Source: Brachynemurus nebulosus (lineage: Eukaryota; Arthropoda; Insecta; Neuroptera; Myrmeleontidae). From it: a DNA stretch of 64,000 nt. Positions 1 to 12,027 of the stretch are shown here, in pieces. Both the position numbers and the translations under genes were made by a program. A model generated the notes under the pieces. The model had not been told where the DNA came from. It did not search any database and saw only the letters and a program-made list of their open reading frames with translations. How positions within the stretch are numbered: position 1 is the first letter of the stretch; each line of letters starts with the position of its first letter. Location of the stretch: the NCBI GenBank assembly GCA_035578155.1, contig JAPWDM010000001.1, positions 159,003,498-159,067,497 of the forward strand, read 5' to 3'.

Positions 1-19
1 GTATAGTGTTTTAGAAACA

Positions 20-130
20 CTATAGTAATTATTCCCAAATGGAAACCCATTTCTCTCTCTCACTCTTATATATAAACACATAAAGAGTGAGTGAGAGAAG
101 GGGGTTTCCATTTGGGAATAGCTACTGTAT
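20..130. mobile_element. Hairpin MITE, copy 1
   Basis: The two ends are inverted copies of each other (ATTCCCAAATGGAAACCC on the left, its complement before position 120), and the interior CT-rich and GA-rich tracts also pair, so the whole unit folds into one hairpin with a short loop of about 14 nt near position 75. The outer ends read TATA.AGTA and TACTGTATA, like pogo/mariner MITEs that duplicate TA. A second, interrupted copy lies at 25925-27673. No coding capacity. Assignment to a superfamily is inference. Confidence 0.6.
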
Positions 131-510
131 AAACCTAAACCTAAACCATAAACTAAAATTAAATATTACGGCTTTAGTTTCATTTGAGTCTCTGACGACA
201 CTTCTTCTAGTAAAATGTTTTATTTATTTTTTTTTGTTTGTGACATTTTTACATATTCAGAATTTATTATATCATATTATACATTTGAATTTTATAATTT
301 TTCGTCATACATATTTTTACCTTTTAAGAGTTAACTCCATATTATGGGCACAATATAATTAGTGTAAAAAATCATTTTACTTGGCTATCTTTATTTGGTT
401 AAAATTACCTGTCTGGTCCCTGAAAAAATACTCTCATGATCAATATTTTTATTAAATTAATAATACCTACTAAAAGATATAATTATTTGAAAACACTGAT
501 ATTTATCTAT

Positions 511-1490
511 GGTCCATTTCACTTAAATTTAACCATGATTCGTCACTTATGAATTTAAATAATTTCCGTTTTACAACAATATTTTTTTGGGATATATAAA
601 TTTCACGAAGAATTTTTTCAACCTTCTCCCAAATTGCGTGGACTAGCTTTATAGAAGGATGGACATAATGAAACCAATATCTTCTATTTCATAGCTTTTC
701 TTTATTAAAATTGCCAAAATATTTTCGATATGTTTAATATCATCTTCAGTGGCTAAACATCAAAAAAAAAAAATTTTTTTACAACGTAATAATAAACAAT
801 AACATCATTTTTATATATTTACAATTCTTCGTTAACTTATACTATTATTTTTTAGGTTATAAGCTACATATTGGATAGGAGGATTATTTATTTATTTTTG
901 TAAACATTTTAATATACATACTGTTTCAGTTTGTCCTATCTCAAATCCGCTAATATTAAAAAATAGGTTTTGTTTGTTTCGTTAACACAAATAGATATTC
1001 TTCCAAACATAAAATTTCCTATATATCAACTAAATCACAAATTCTTGTTGTTTTTACAAAAATAAATAAATAATCCTCCTATCCAATATGTAGCTTATAA
1101 CCTAAAAAATAATAGTATAAGTTAACGAAGAATTGTAAATATATAAAAATGATGTTATTGTTTATTATTACGTTGTAAAAAATTTTTTTTTTTTTTTGAT
1201 GTTTAGCCACTGAAGATGATATTAAACATATCGAAAATATTTTGGCAATTTTAATAAAGAAAAGCTATGAAATAGAAGATATTGGTTTCATTATGTCCAT
1301 CCTTCTATAAAGCTAGTCCACGCAATTTGGGAGAAGGTTGAAAAAATTCTTCGTGAAATTTCCGTTTTCTTGGCTTTATGTCATTGATTATTGCACTTAC
1401 GTAAATTTTAAATTTGCAGTTTGTTTTTAGAAAAGAATAGAAGATTGATTTGTTCCGAATATAAGAATTATTTTTTTTTAACAATGACTC
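511..1490. repeat. Dispersed repeat R, interrupted copy
   Basis: Positions 511-572 and 1357-1490 together match the unit that is present twice in tandem at 22289-22697 (shared words include TTTAAATAATTTCCGTTTT and AGAAAAGAATAGAAGAT). The interruption between them is the fold-back insertion 573-1356. No reading frame; function unknown. Confidence 0.7.
573..1356. mobile_element. Fold-back insertion, 307-bp arms, 12-bp duplication
   Basis: Left arm 598-904 and right arm 1053-1361 are near-perfect inverted copies separated by about 148 nt of unique sequence. The insertion is bounded by the direct repeat AATTTCCGTTTT (561-572 and 1357-1368); the tandem copies of repeat R near 22.3 and 22.5 kb show the uninterrupted sequence. 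A 25-nt AT-rich extension (573-597) is present on the left side only. Near 1210-1240 the right arm reads CACTGAAGATGATATTAAA then ATCGAAA, resembling PLE 3'-tail motifs. That origin is an inference; no protein domain is present. Confidence 0.75.
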
Positions 1491-3667
1491 ATACTTAATT
1501 GTATTTGAAACAGGGTATATCTAACTATGGCTGGTTATTCATCTGTTCTATTTATAAATGTTATTCATATGTTTCATTCCAATAGATGTCAATCAACTAA
1601 TGTAAACGAGAAATAAAAATTGATTCGGGAATTTGATACAGTTCAATAAATTTTGTAAAAAAAGAAGAAAAATTGCAGTCGCTAGAATACGTTTGAGAGA
1701 GTAAACAGGCAAACGTACCACAAAATGTTCTATAGATAGATCTTTTGTATATGTATTTGTAGCATATGTTCTATATTTCATCTGTCATCAAATACTAATT
1801 AGCATTAATTGCTAACGACACAAATAATTTTCTGAAATGTAAATTGTTCACATCAATAAAATTTTTTCAATCAAAATACATATTACGGTTTAATAGATTC
1901 ATAAATTAGATACATATTTTCGGTACAGTAATAACCAAAAAAAAAAATCGAAAATTGGAAATCAAGCAGATTCAAGCTTACTCAGTGAAAATCATTCTGC
2001 TGTCCTTCTTCGGTTTTATTCATTTTTCGAACATACTTTTTTTTTTACTAAAATCCAAAAAACTCATATTTTTTTGCTTACTAACTGACAAATTTAAGTA
2101 GTGTTTTCATCTTTAAAATTTTCGGATAGAACTCTTTGTAAAAATACCTTCTAATGATGTATAATTTGTTGTAATCTCGCGCAGCTGAAATAATTTTAAC
2201 TATAAGTGAATGAGGCATGAATCAAAAATCTCTCGCATTCAAGTATACTTGTGAAGTCAGTTAGCACCTCTTTAACTTCTTGGAGGTATTGGCTTACTGG
2301 TTTTGTCCCAAGGGAATAGGTTTTGACTGTAATTTTCTTGAGTTATGTTAACACAATTGTAACTTCTATAAAACTCTTTGATCGGTCCAGTTTTCGTGAC
2401 AATAACGCAGATCGAATTGTTAGTAAATTTAAATAATTTAGTCGTAAAATAAAATACTTTGATACTAAAATTACATTTAAAAGTGGTATTTGACATGTTA
2501 AAGTAGTAAAATTACATTTCGAAACGAAAATTTACTGAATTTAATTGAATTTAATTGAATGCAAGTGATATCTAATAGTAGGAAATACTATATGTTTTAT
2601 GTTAGTACTTTTTAAACTTTAAGACATTTTATCCCTAATTTTATAATGTCCCCATGCATATGTGCGTAACGGATTATTTCGTTCCGGAACCCTTTTCGTA
2701 TCTAAGTTATAAATTGTTAATTTATTTACTAACTGACAATGAGTATATAACTAATGATTTTTACTTCGAAACACATCTCCGGATTCCTTGATTTTTCTCC
2801 GCAGCCTTCTATTGCCCTCTATTACTATACAAAAATTCGGGCCTACTCAAAATAAAAATCCTAAAATCGCCTCCTTGTTGAGATACTATTTTTCATTTAC
2901 CGATGCCAGGTGTCGCCGAACTGGAGGTACTGACCTGGGTATTACTATATATGTATACATTGAAGATAACAAATTTTAATTCCGGGTATTGTCAGCTCTC
3001 CGGCTATTAGATTTATTGCTGACAAAAATTTGAGTATGTTTTATTTTACATTCATTTGCACGCTGTTTAAAAGCTTGTTCAAAATTATTGCTTTTCTCTA
3101 TATTTTTAACTAACTAGTACATAATATAATAAACCGTTTAAATTTGCCCATTCTTCTTCTTCTTATTCATTCAGTATTTATTAAGTTAAAAAATTTACTA
3201 ACATTACTTACTTAAATGTTATATTCTCAGTTCTTGTACATGTTAACCATTTCATTTTTACGAAAGCAAACTCCAGTTATTGTACTTATTGTTGTTCGTT
3301 TCGTCTCTAATACAGCATAATCTCTTCTGCTCGTCTGCATAATATTATTATATGAAACAAAATTTATAAAATATACACTACTATACGTATGTACATATAT
3401 GACGTAAGTGTACAAAAAGACAACATAATTATGTAACCTCATCTGTTCAGAATGAATGGAAATTGTGCTTATTGTTAGATATAATTATGTTTTGTAGTAT
3501 AAAATTTATAGTATTATAATAGAAGATCACTATAATAGTTTCTATGTAAGTGAATAGATACTGAAACTGTGTACTTAGCCTCTTGTAAGTTTGTTTCAAG
3601 TAGTTATATTGTTGTGCATTTAGTCTTTCTTATATTTTATTTAAGATATTATTCGAAATGTAGAATA
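1491..3667. other. AT-rich non-coding stretch
   Basis: No convincing gene, RNA or repeat boundary was seen. Short open frames (for example 1593-1781 and 2272-2496, minus) have amino-acid compositions expected of AT-rich chance frames. Confidence 0.5.
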
Positions 3668-4394
3668 CAGTAAACTCCCGATTATCCACGGAATTGGGTG
3701 GCGTGGCTACCGCGGATAACGAAGATCGCGGATAATCCGCAATAATAGCGAAAATGGGAGAGAACAAAAGAGAAAAACTATTTTAACATAAAAAACAATC
3801 TATTTAATACAGTCTGCTATACATTAAGACGTAAAATACAATGTAAACATAAATAGTAATTACAAACTTTTAAAAAAATCGGTCACTTGTTTCTGTTTCT
3901 TGCTTTGGAAACATATTTTCTTAATCCGCGACTGAATTTTGCGTAGCATAAGTTTTTCAGCCAACTGCGCGTCTTTGTCTTGTTCCTCTAGGTAACGGAG
4001 CAGTCCGTCGACGTGTTGTAAAGCCACTTCGTTAGTCATCCGCGCCTGTGCGTTAGCATCTTCTTCTTCGCTCTCGCTTTGCCGCTCTTCTTCACTCTCA
4101 ACCTCTCCCATTGCTTTTTGAACGATTTCCTCATCCGTCAATCTTTCAAAGCCGTCACACTCCAACCACTCTTCAATTTTCTCATCGTGGACGTTCTCAC
4201 CACCAGAAACAGTTTTTACTAACTCGGCCAGCGTTGCAGTAGGTGTGTTCAAATAGTTTGCGCGCCAGCCTAGGGCACGAGTTCGGAGAAGGCCTGCGCA
4301 CGTTTTGTACTCAATAAACTTGTCAGTTCAGTCCTTTTTTTATAAATAATCCGCACCGTGGATAATTCGCTCGCAGATAATCGGGAGTTTACTG
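3668..4394 (-). mobile_element. Deleted pogo/Tigger-type transposon
   Basis: The termini are inverted repeats: CAGTAAACTCCCGATTATC on the left and its complement on the right, each flanked by TA (3666-3667 and 4395-4396), the duplication typical of the Tc1/mariner/pogo group. Subterminal words (ATTATCCACGG / CCGTGGATAAT) also repeat in inverted order. The element is only 727 bp and keeps just the end of a transposase frame on the minus strand, so it is a deletion derivative that would depend on a transposase supplied elsewhere. Confidence 0.85.
3860..4330 (-). pseudogene. pogo/Tigger transposase, C-terminal remnant
   Basis: This minus-strand frame is the best preserved coding remnant in the first 60 kb. 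It has no ATG at its start: the frame runs open from a stop near 4330 to the stop at 3860. The readable part contains EEWLECDGFERLTDEEIVQ, then an acidic Glu/Ser-rich linker, then a helical, charged C-terminus ending in KQVTDFFKSL. The layout (W..C..F motif, acidic linker, amphipathic tail) is that of the C-terminal region of Tigger/jerky/CENP-B-like transposases. The DNA-binding and DDE catalytic domains are missing. It sits inside matching TIRs with TA duplications, which supports the assignment independently. GC content is visibly higher than the surroundings, consistent with a once-functional coding region. It cannot produce an active transposase. Confidence 0.75.
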
Positions 4395-4396
4395 TA

Positions 4397-5340
4397 TTCA
4401 TATAAAGTTATAAATGGAAAATTTCGTTAGTTAGAGGAAGATCTGCCACTCTGAGTGCAGTAAACATGTACCTACTACGCTATTTTTTATAACCTGTAAC
4501 AATACAAAGATTCAAAATAGCTGCATTCAGAAGAAACTGGAATCTGCAGTGATCCTACTTCTAACAATCTCTTTTTTTGCGATGGTGTCGTAGCTACTAT
4601 ACCTCTCAGATATAGTTTTGTTTTGTCTAGATATCATGGTATTAAAGACAAAATGATTTGTCTAAAATTAACAAAATTTTGTTATAGGAAGACTAACTAG
4701 CGCAAATATTTTCTATATAATAATAATAATATTATATTGCACTTGCAGTTTTGCAGTTCAAACATTTTTTAAATTCATTGTAAAAGAGGTAGATAAAGAA
4801 TGGCAGATCAGTCATATAGAACGGGAAATCCGTTTGAATTTTGAAATTTAAGTATATTCCAAATTTAGATTCTGATGATGTTACAATGGTCATTTGACCA
4901 TTGGACCATCCGACCAGCAGCTAATGCTAATCGTCTAAAACATCGGTTTACAACAGAGGTTAGGTAAGAAATTCTTGAGATGAAAATAACAAACACAGAG
5001 TTCGTTAGTTCATTCAGTTCAGTTCTTTTTCAATATTGGAAAGTGAAAATAACAAACACAGAGTTCGTTAGTTCATTCAGTTCAGTTCTTTCTCAATATT
5101 GGAAAGTGAAAATTAATGCTTTCAACACTTGCTGAAATTGTAACACATTTACTTCTCGTTCTACTACATATTTTCATAAATTATTCAAATCTTACAGACT
5201 TAGCCACCATTAAAAATGATTAATTTGAAATAAATCATGTTACAACTTGACTTGTTCTGTCCATGTTAATAATGGTTTTTGAATTAAGTATTATTATTAT
5301 TGTTTCGCTACACCTGTACCGAATTTTCCGTAAATATTAT
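4397..5340. other. AT-rich non-coding stretch
   Basis: Apart from the 63-bp tandem duplication listed separately, no gene or element boundary is recognisable. Confidence 0.5.
4981..5106. repeat. 63-bp tandem duplication
   Basis: Two adjacent, almost identical 63-bp units, each starting TGAAAATAACAAACACAGAG and containing GTTCATTCAGTTCAGTTCTT; one visible mismatch (CTTTTTC versus CTTTCTC). A third unit begins but diverges after 10 nt. Such low divergence points to a recent duplication. Confidence 0.9.

Positions 5341-5345
<5 letters not shown>

Positions 5346-5407
<62 letters not shown>
5346..5407. repeat. (TA)n microsatellite
   Basis: About 31 uninterrupted TA units. Flanks do not match the HINE-like family that carries several other TA tracts of this window. 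Confidence 0.95.
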
Positions 5408-5409
<2 letters not shown>

Positions 5410-6472
5410 GGAAAATCATTTCCAAGTTACCCCTTTTTCCTATAATTATTTCTTTGCCGTTAATAATTATATATTTTATACATATTATATTCTTCCCTAT
5501 ACATATTGAAAATACAAAAGATTGATAATATTGTAATCAAAGATTTATTACAAATCAATTGGCGCAAACAAGTGACTACCTTAATGAGCAAATAATCAAA
5601 ATCGACAAATTATACTAGAAATTTTCAATGATCGCTGTATAAATGTGTGTGTGAGCTAGGTGAGTAATGAAAATTTTATTGCAAACATTACTGATAGAAC
5701 ACGAAATTTGATTCTTTGAACTCCATTGGTGCATAAATTCATTCGAAATATAGCACACTTTTGTAGCCTGCGAAATTTCGCTTGTTAGTGTGTGTTTAGT
5801 CAAATCATGCAAACGTATCAAATACATTAAAAAAAAAGTATTTTTTCCTCAAATACCTAAAAAAAGTATATTTTTATTAATTTATATACTTTTTTGAACC
5901 AGTTTAAACAGTGGTCCTGGATGCCATTTACGACTGTTATTTGACAGAAAGACGTCTACAAGCTCATTCCTTCCAAGTCTTTATACCACTGGTAACTTCT
6001 CCTGTATTCTCTATTCAAATCACAAAATATAAAACAATCATGATGTGAGTGGCGTTTGTTATAAACATGGATTCTGAAAAATAGATATTTAGTTCAGTTA
6101 TTACTATATACCCTAATAATTTTTCAATTACCTTTTAATTTTAGCATTTGTGACTATAAATTTTATTGAGACCTCAACATTGAAATTTTCCAAGTGCGTG
6201 TTGGACACATATTAAATCAGGGTTCCTCAGTAGCTAGAGCTTTTCACAACTTTTGAATAACATGTAAAACCTTTGGATATATTTTTTACTGTTAGGAAAT
6301 CAAATGGTAGTAGTTTTTTATTCGTCATCAAATAGGTAAAGTTGACACCTACAGAAATGATAAAAATTTGGAAGTGCTCATTTTTATTTGGAAACAGTAA
6401 ATTAATATAAAAAATAAGAATAACAAAAAAAAAATATGCCAATTTATATTTTACAAACAAAACAGCGCAATA

Positions 6473-6565
6473 AAATAGTTTACTTTGCAAAAATACCATT
6501 CTTGATTTGATTATGATTGGACATGTTTCGATTCATATAATCATCATCAAACAAGTCTGATCTGA
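6473..6565 (-). repeat. PLE 3'-tail-like remnant with decayed hammerhead-like core
   Basis: On the minus strand a TTGATGA box (6550-6544) is followed by a small GATT/AATC stem, then GAAAC (6529-6525) and ATGTC. This is the order of a hammerhead core (CUGAUGA, stem II, GAAA, short stem III, UC), but the first C is replaced by T and stem I is poor. Downstream on the same strand, words like TTTGCAAAGTAAA recur in the palindrome at 49566-49762. Read as a degenerate end of a Penelope-like element; probably not catalytic. Confidence 0.4.
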
Positions 6566-7347
6566 AGTGGTATAGTGTCTTAGAATGTCTTAGAATAACA
6601 TTACTAAAAGCTCACAATATTATAACGAATTCAACAGATTACATCGTTCAATTCATATAGGTAGGTATGAAATGAATTCTTTAATAAAAAGGTTTTTTTT
6701 TCTAATATTAATAAATTTATTGTAAAACGTATCAATATCCCGCGTTCAAACACGAAAATATTCAGATCGAGCAACAAAATAGGTTAAACTGATTAATCTC
6801 GAAATTTATTGCAGTTATAAATTTGAGTTAAATCTAATTTTGCATAATTACACCTAATTAAAATTAAATGCAATTTTAACTAATCTCGGGTCTTGATAGT
6901 AATCAACACACATACATACACGTATATATGACTTTGTGTTCATATATGAGTGAGTATATATGTATGCAAACATACCGTAAGCTGGACTAAATCGAGACAT
7001 AAGGGTGAATTAGGGCAAAATGAAACAAGTTATTCATGAATTTGATTTAAAAATACTAGACGTAAACTTCTTAAACTAAAGTAATAGCGAAAATAATTAT
7101 TGCTTTGAGTAGCAGTAGTGACTAAGTTAGAAATTGGATAAGAGTTATTCAAAAATCAATTTAAATTGACTATTTGAAACAGTGTTACCTTTTTGTCTCT
7201 AAAAACTTGATTTAAAGAAAATTCATTTTCATATTCCTATATGAACAAATTAATTTTTATTACTCATGCGGGAGAAGTATTAACTTGGCGCACACATTTC
7301 TGTACGCAAAATAGCTGTTTGCCCACTGTACTCTTCCCGCATACTTT

Positions 7348-7380
7348 TTTGCGTGTGGAAAGTAACTTTCCACACGCAAA
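7348..7380. repeat. Perfect 16-bp palindrome
   Basis: TTTGCGTGTGGAAAGT, one central A, then its exact complement. The surrounding 7265-7410 is rich in CACACGCAAA-like words, suggesting the remains of a TIR element. Confidence 0.85.
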
Positions 7381-7605
7381 TTGACACGCAAACACGCAAA
7401 GCCGCCTCTTGATTTTTCATTTAATAAATATTTCATAATTATTTCTATAGAAACCACCAACAAAGTAATTTAAACGATAATTAATTCAGAAAAAAAGACG
7501 AACACTTAAAAATATTATTTTAAAAAGTAATAAAAATGTCAAAAATAGTGATAATAATAGAAAAAAGTATGTGAAATTCGTAATAAAAAATAGTATGTGC
7601 AACTC

Positions 7606-7665
7606 GTGCGGGATTGTCGATTTCCCTAAATTTCGCTTTCGTGGGCAATCGACAATTTCCCGCAC
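7606..7665. repeat. Hairpin with GTGCGGGA-type arms
   Basis: GTGCGGGATTGTCGATT pairs with AATCGACAATTTCCCGCAC across a loop of about 25 nt, with a small bulge. Likely a short MITE or its remains. Confidence 0.6.
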
Positions 7666-9825
7666 TTATTACACAATATATTATTTTAATCGAATTTTAG
7701 TTATGACATATTTAAGCATATATGAGAAGTTATTATAAGTTATGATATTTAGTTAGTTATGATATATTTAAGCATATATGAGAAAAGAAAACTCAATTTT
7801 TATTTATTTTTAGTTTTTAAAAAAAAAACTTTGAGAAGGGGGTGAATGGAGACACGTCATATGCTAATAGGGACGCTATAACAGGTATAAAAAGACGAAT
7901 GTGGGGTGATGAGAGACGGGTGAAGGGTGTATTGGAATATAAAACAAAACTTTAGATCAACCTTACTGATCGTTTCAGTTTATCCTTTTATCGTCTCTTT
8001 TGATGCAAATTTGCCGTATACAGTAGAAATTACATGGTATTTGTTAGTTTTTCAAAAACCAGAAATATTTTCAAAAATTTCTGGTTACTGTAATAAAGTA
8101 ATACTCAACGTCAGAATTTAATATATTAAATAATAGGTACCTACTCATAAGAGAAATGCAAATTTAAATTCGTGCCGAGTCATCACCGTTTACGGTATAT
8201 TTGTATTAATAATTATGAAGTGAGTAAGTAAAACCCACGTAAGCATAGTACATGTTCCTATTCCAAACAATTGCAAATGTTCACTATATTATAGAACTGT
8301 TTTAGAACTGGTACAGTACCAAGGTATAACCTGCTACAGTACCAGTGGTAAGGAAATCGTAATACAAGAATTGATTCGATCTATTCATCTCCTTCGTCGG
8401 CGTCGTTCGTTCGATGTCTGTGAGTGTTTCCTTATACTACTACCTTATATCATGGGATCTGTAATGACTTGCCATTATCTTTGCTGATAATGCACGTAAT
8501 TACACACAACTGAATCCAAGTGAGTCAGTTGATATTTATTTTCATTTACATCTCCTCATATTATCAAACAATATTTACATAGATACCTATATAGCGGGTA
8601 CATACAGTCGTTATAGGCACACACATCATTTGTTTTTAGCTCAAATTAATCGACAAAAGATGAAATGGAAATTTCATGGTACCGTAAAGTCAAGCAACTT
8701 TACGTATATTGGTCTACTACGTATTATTCTTAGATATTATTTGGAATTAATAACAAACTAAACAAATAAAATTTTCCATCAAAATCCTCTTCGTTAATAT
8801 TTTTCTTAAAATCTCGCCCGCGCCTCTTATGTTAAACATCACCGTAAATTATATGGTTAATAACTAGTGCGGGCAATTGGTTCGGGTACTCATGTTGTGC
8901 TAGTCGGACGGACCTTATAACTCCAAGGTACCTTTTTGACTTTATAAACACTAGTCACAGTAGATAAATAAAAAAAAAATTAAAAAATCAAATCAAATGG
9001 CTCTTGCCTTATTTAAAATCTTTGAAAATATTTGACAGTTTAAAACGTCAGAAAATGTCTTTTCGATTATTCGCTTAATGACGGCAGTTAAAGGTACTTA
9101 CGGCTAATTTTCGATAGGCTTAAATTAAGTTTCATTAAAAAACAGATACCTGCAGAAATCAGCTGCGGGATCTTAGACTATATGTGATCTAACCGCTAAA
9201 TACTCTCAAAATTTGAGCGAAATGGAACTAATAATAAGATGTTGACATTTAATGGAATTTCATAGTAGTGCCGTAATTGTCATTAAGTCAATTGCAATGA
9301 AATTCGTTTGGGGGCCATCTAGGAACCAAACGGCACAATTTATAAAATTTACTTCAGAAACGACTGAATCACAATTCCGCAACCTTGGTAGTCTCGGACA
9401 TATTTGGAAAAGTTAAAAAATTTTAATAATAATTAAACTTTTTTTGTAAATCATCCTACTATATAATGTCTTGCCATTCTTCAAACACACTGTAACCAAC
9501 TTCGATATGAAATCTTAGATCTAATTAAGTTTAAATTAGAGATTCATAAATACAAACCAAACGAACGAAGCCTAGACAGACGATATAACCTACCCATACA
9601 TATAATACATAGTATAGTTACATTATATACAAATAATAATTTTATCATGCACTATTTTCTGTCAGTAGCACTGCAACACTACTAACATTGTTAATTGCAA
9701 TCATTAAGCATGCAGCCATTCGAATGTGGAAATTGCTAACTAAGAATGATTTTTATATATGTGCATACATATGTAGGAGCTATAGAATAGTAGACTTATC
9801 TATCTATAACTACCTATATACTTAG

Positions 9826-10506
9826 ATATCGCTCATTTGCAAGAAGCGTGACATAACTCAAAAATCATCCATATTGAGTTAAGGGTACAGGCGGTCACGG
9901 AAAATGTCATTCTTTTTGCTAACAAAACGACATCACGCTAGATACATAAATGAGAGAACGAGAGTGGTTATGACTTTATACTCTATCCAATGAACTACTA
10001 GAAACCAACTAATATCAGAAAAGTGTAGCTTCCTTGGAGCTCTTTGTAGGCCTGTCACAGCTTAGGTGGTTCAGTCGTCCGCACACCTTGGTTCGGTTCG
10101 GATATTGATTGTTGCAACCAATGAACTACATGAACACGTAGCGCTTAGAGTACATTCATATTACACCAGATCCATTGTTGAGATTGTATGTATGATGTAT
10201 GCGATGTGTGATGGATATACGTATCATCTCCCTCCAGCTACCGAGCTCACACACACGAACATGAACTATACCACACATACAGACACAAACTCTAAATATG
10301 TATATAACCATAGAAGCTCCTCCCATTTTTGTGACGTAAAATTTTGGCGACAAGCGGGATACTAACTATTATACAGTAGTTTGGCTCCTTGACTCTATCG
10401 CATTTTTTCAATTGACTGCCATAAGTACTCTTTTTATTTTTAAAACTTTAAACCATCGTACTGAAAAACAGCTCTTTATGTCAAGCTTCTCGCAAATGAG
10501 CGATAT
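9826..10506. mobile_element. Unassigned TIR element, about 680 bp
   Basis: The ends are inverted: ATATCGCTCATTTGCAAGAA on the left and, at the right, the complement of ATATCGCTCATTTGCGAGAA; similarity continues for about 30 bp (to GACATAA). No clear target duplication and no transposase frame. The open frame 10066-10365 inside has no recognisable domain and I do not treat it as a gene. Confidence 0.6.
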
Positions 10507-10950
10507 GTACGTATTGTATGCACTTCTATATGCTGTTATTGTAATTTGCATGCACATGGCAAACTTAAATTAGTTCGCTAAATTAACACAAAAACAATTT
10601 AATTTAGCAGCAGTGAGAATTAAATAAGTTAGAGTTGTAAAGTTATAGAGTTTGCAGTCGTCACGATCATAATTATATGTTGTGCCACTAATTAGCAGCA
10701 AATTAATTTCTTATGTTTTCGTTCAGGTTCATTATAAATATTATAAAATGTAAATACTGATAATTATGTACAAATGTGACAATTTTATATTTGGTTTAGA
10801 ACAAATCAACTACATAATTATATTGAATTGATTACTGATTAATCCTAAAAAGTATTGAATTGAAAACTAAGTACTTAGATTAATTCGCATCAAAAGCGTC
10901 TAGTGCCTCTGCATAATTCATTTAGTTTAATCGAGACCCTGTGTATCCAG

Positions 10951-11110
10951 CGCCGTATTTGCCCTAAGTGCCGCCTCGGGCACCGTAAAAAATACCGCCC
11001 CTGTTTTTCCCTAGAAAAAAATTTCTTAAAAAGTTTTTAACTTTTTCCTTAAAAAAAGTGACGAACAAAAAAAGGTCTTATTCCAAATTTTACCGCCCAG
11101 GACACTAGCC
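10951..11110. repeat. Fragment of the CAG-GCCG terminus family
   Basis: Contains CAGCGCCGTATTTGCCCTAA, GTGCCGCCTCGGGCACC and AAAAATACCGCCCC. The same word order (CAGGCCCGGACTTAGCCTAA, GTGGCGCCCGGGGC, TTTTGGCGCCCCTC) lies inside the 1.35-kb hAT copies (about 20830-20990 and 35820-35990), and a related end is at 55899. Probably the end of a decayed DNA transposon. Confidence 0.45.
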
Positions 11111-12027
11111 CTGGGAGACTTAAATAAGTTTTAACGTTTTGCTTCTCGAAAGCCAGACTTAAAAAAGAAATGTGTTAAAGGAACCTCAACTCTGAAGTTA
11201 TTTGCGGAAAACGAAATGAAGTTATTTAATCCATTTTCCAACATTTCTTTTAATGGTCAGGACTTAAACTTTTTCGTTCTAATGACAAAATAATTATACC
11301 AGAATAAAAAATCTCTTTTCATTTTTTTTTTGAAAATCTGGTTGCCTTTGTTTCTCAAAGTTATAAACATAAACAAAATAATTTTATTTGGGTAATCTTA
11401 ACAAGTGCTAACATCTGCATTTTCTCCAAATTTCTTATATTCACGTTTGAAGAGTTACAGGAAGGGTAAGACAAAAAAAACTGCCTTGAAGCTCAGTATT
11501 TCGAAAACAAAGCTCGAAAATAGTAAATAGGAACCTCATTTTCACTTTACGATCCCTTTCTAATAATATCTACCACAATGTTATACGTTAAAGCAAATTT
11601 TCATTCCTGTTTTTCAACACGGAAAAGTACTTTAAGGAAGGAATTAAAAAATTTTTTTTTCTAAATATGTATTAGATTACAATGAAATCTCAATTTTATT
11701 CTCAAATAAAAAGATAGAATATTGTACAATAAGTGGGAAAAGTGACTTATTTCTCACGAATATGAATTTGTTGCGTGAGCCGGCAGGGTGACTGCAACAA
11801 TTCATATGTGTGAGAAATAAGCTTTTCCCACGTATTTTACACTATACTTTTTTTACGAGCACATTTTTCTTCGTAAAATTTGCATTAATATTTATTGAAA
11901 TAAGTAGTAAAAATTTTTTAAATTTATAATGTCAGTTGTAAGATGTTCAAATTTTTGCCAAAGCATACTTTGAAATACATATGTATATGCATATTTTTAG
12001 AATTATTTATATATATAGATTGTAGCA
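11111..12027. other. AT-rich non-coding stretch
   Basis: Only the hairpin at 11733-11831 stands out; otherwise nothing recognised. Confidence 0.5.
11733..11831. repeat. Fold-back hairpin, about 40-bp arms
   Basis: GTGGGAAAAGTGACTTATTT... pairs with its complement ending AGCTTTTCCCAC; the loop is about 20 nt and GC-richer (GAGCCGGCAGGGTGAC). A few mismatches and a 2-nt bulge. A transcript would form a single stem-loop. Probably a MITE. Confidence 0.7.

Larger units (their letters stand above)
5408..9825. other. AT-rich non-coding stretch with small palindromes
   Basis: No gene seen. It holds the PLE-tail-like segment near 6.5 kb, the palindromes at 7348-7380 and 7606-7665, a 32-bp direct repeat (7698-7729 and 7754-7785), and a stretch at about 6285-6430 that resembles 14335-14500 (shared words such as TTTTTATTTGGAA), i.e. 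a dispersed repeat of unknown type. Confidence 0.5.

Noticed and set aside
131..150. Telomere-like AAACCTAAACCTAAACC near the left edge.
   Set aside because: Only about three TTTAGG-like units, inside ordinary AT-rich DNA; too short and of the wrong unit for insect TTAGG telomeres.
4868..4920. CTGATGATG at 4870 as a further hammerhead candidate.
   Set aside because: No GAAA box or closing stem follows within a workable distance.
5263..5509. Open frames reading (YI)n through TA tracts (also near 28.7, 37.1, 38.5, 47.6 and 51.1 kb).
   Set aside because: These are translations of the (TA)n microsatellite; no coding signal.
10066..10365. 99-codon frame on the plus strand, with an overlapping minus-strand frame.
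   Set aside because: Lies inside a TIR element, has no known domain, and both strands are open over the same stretch.
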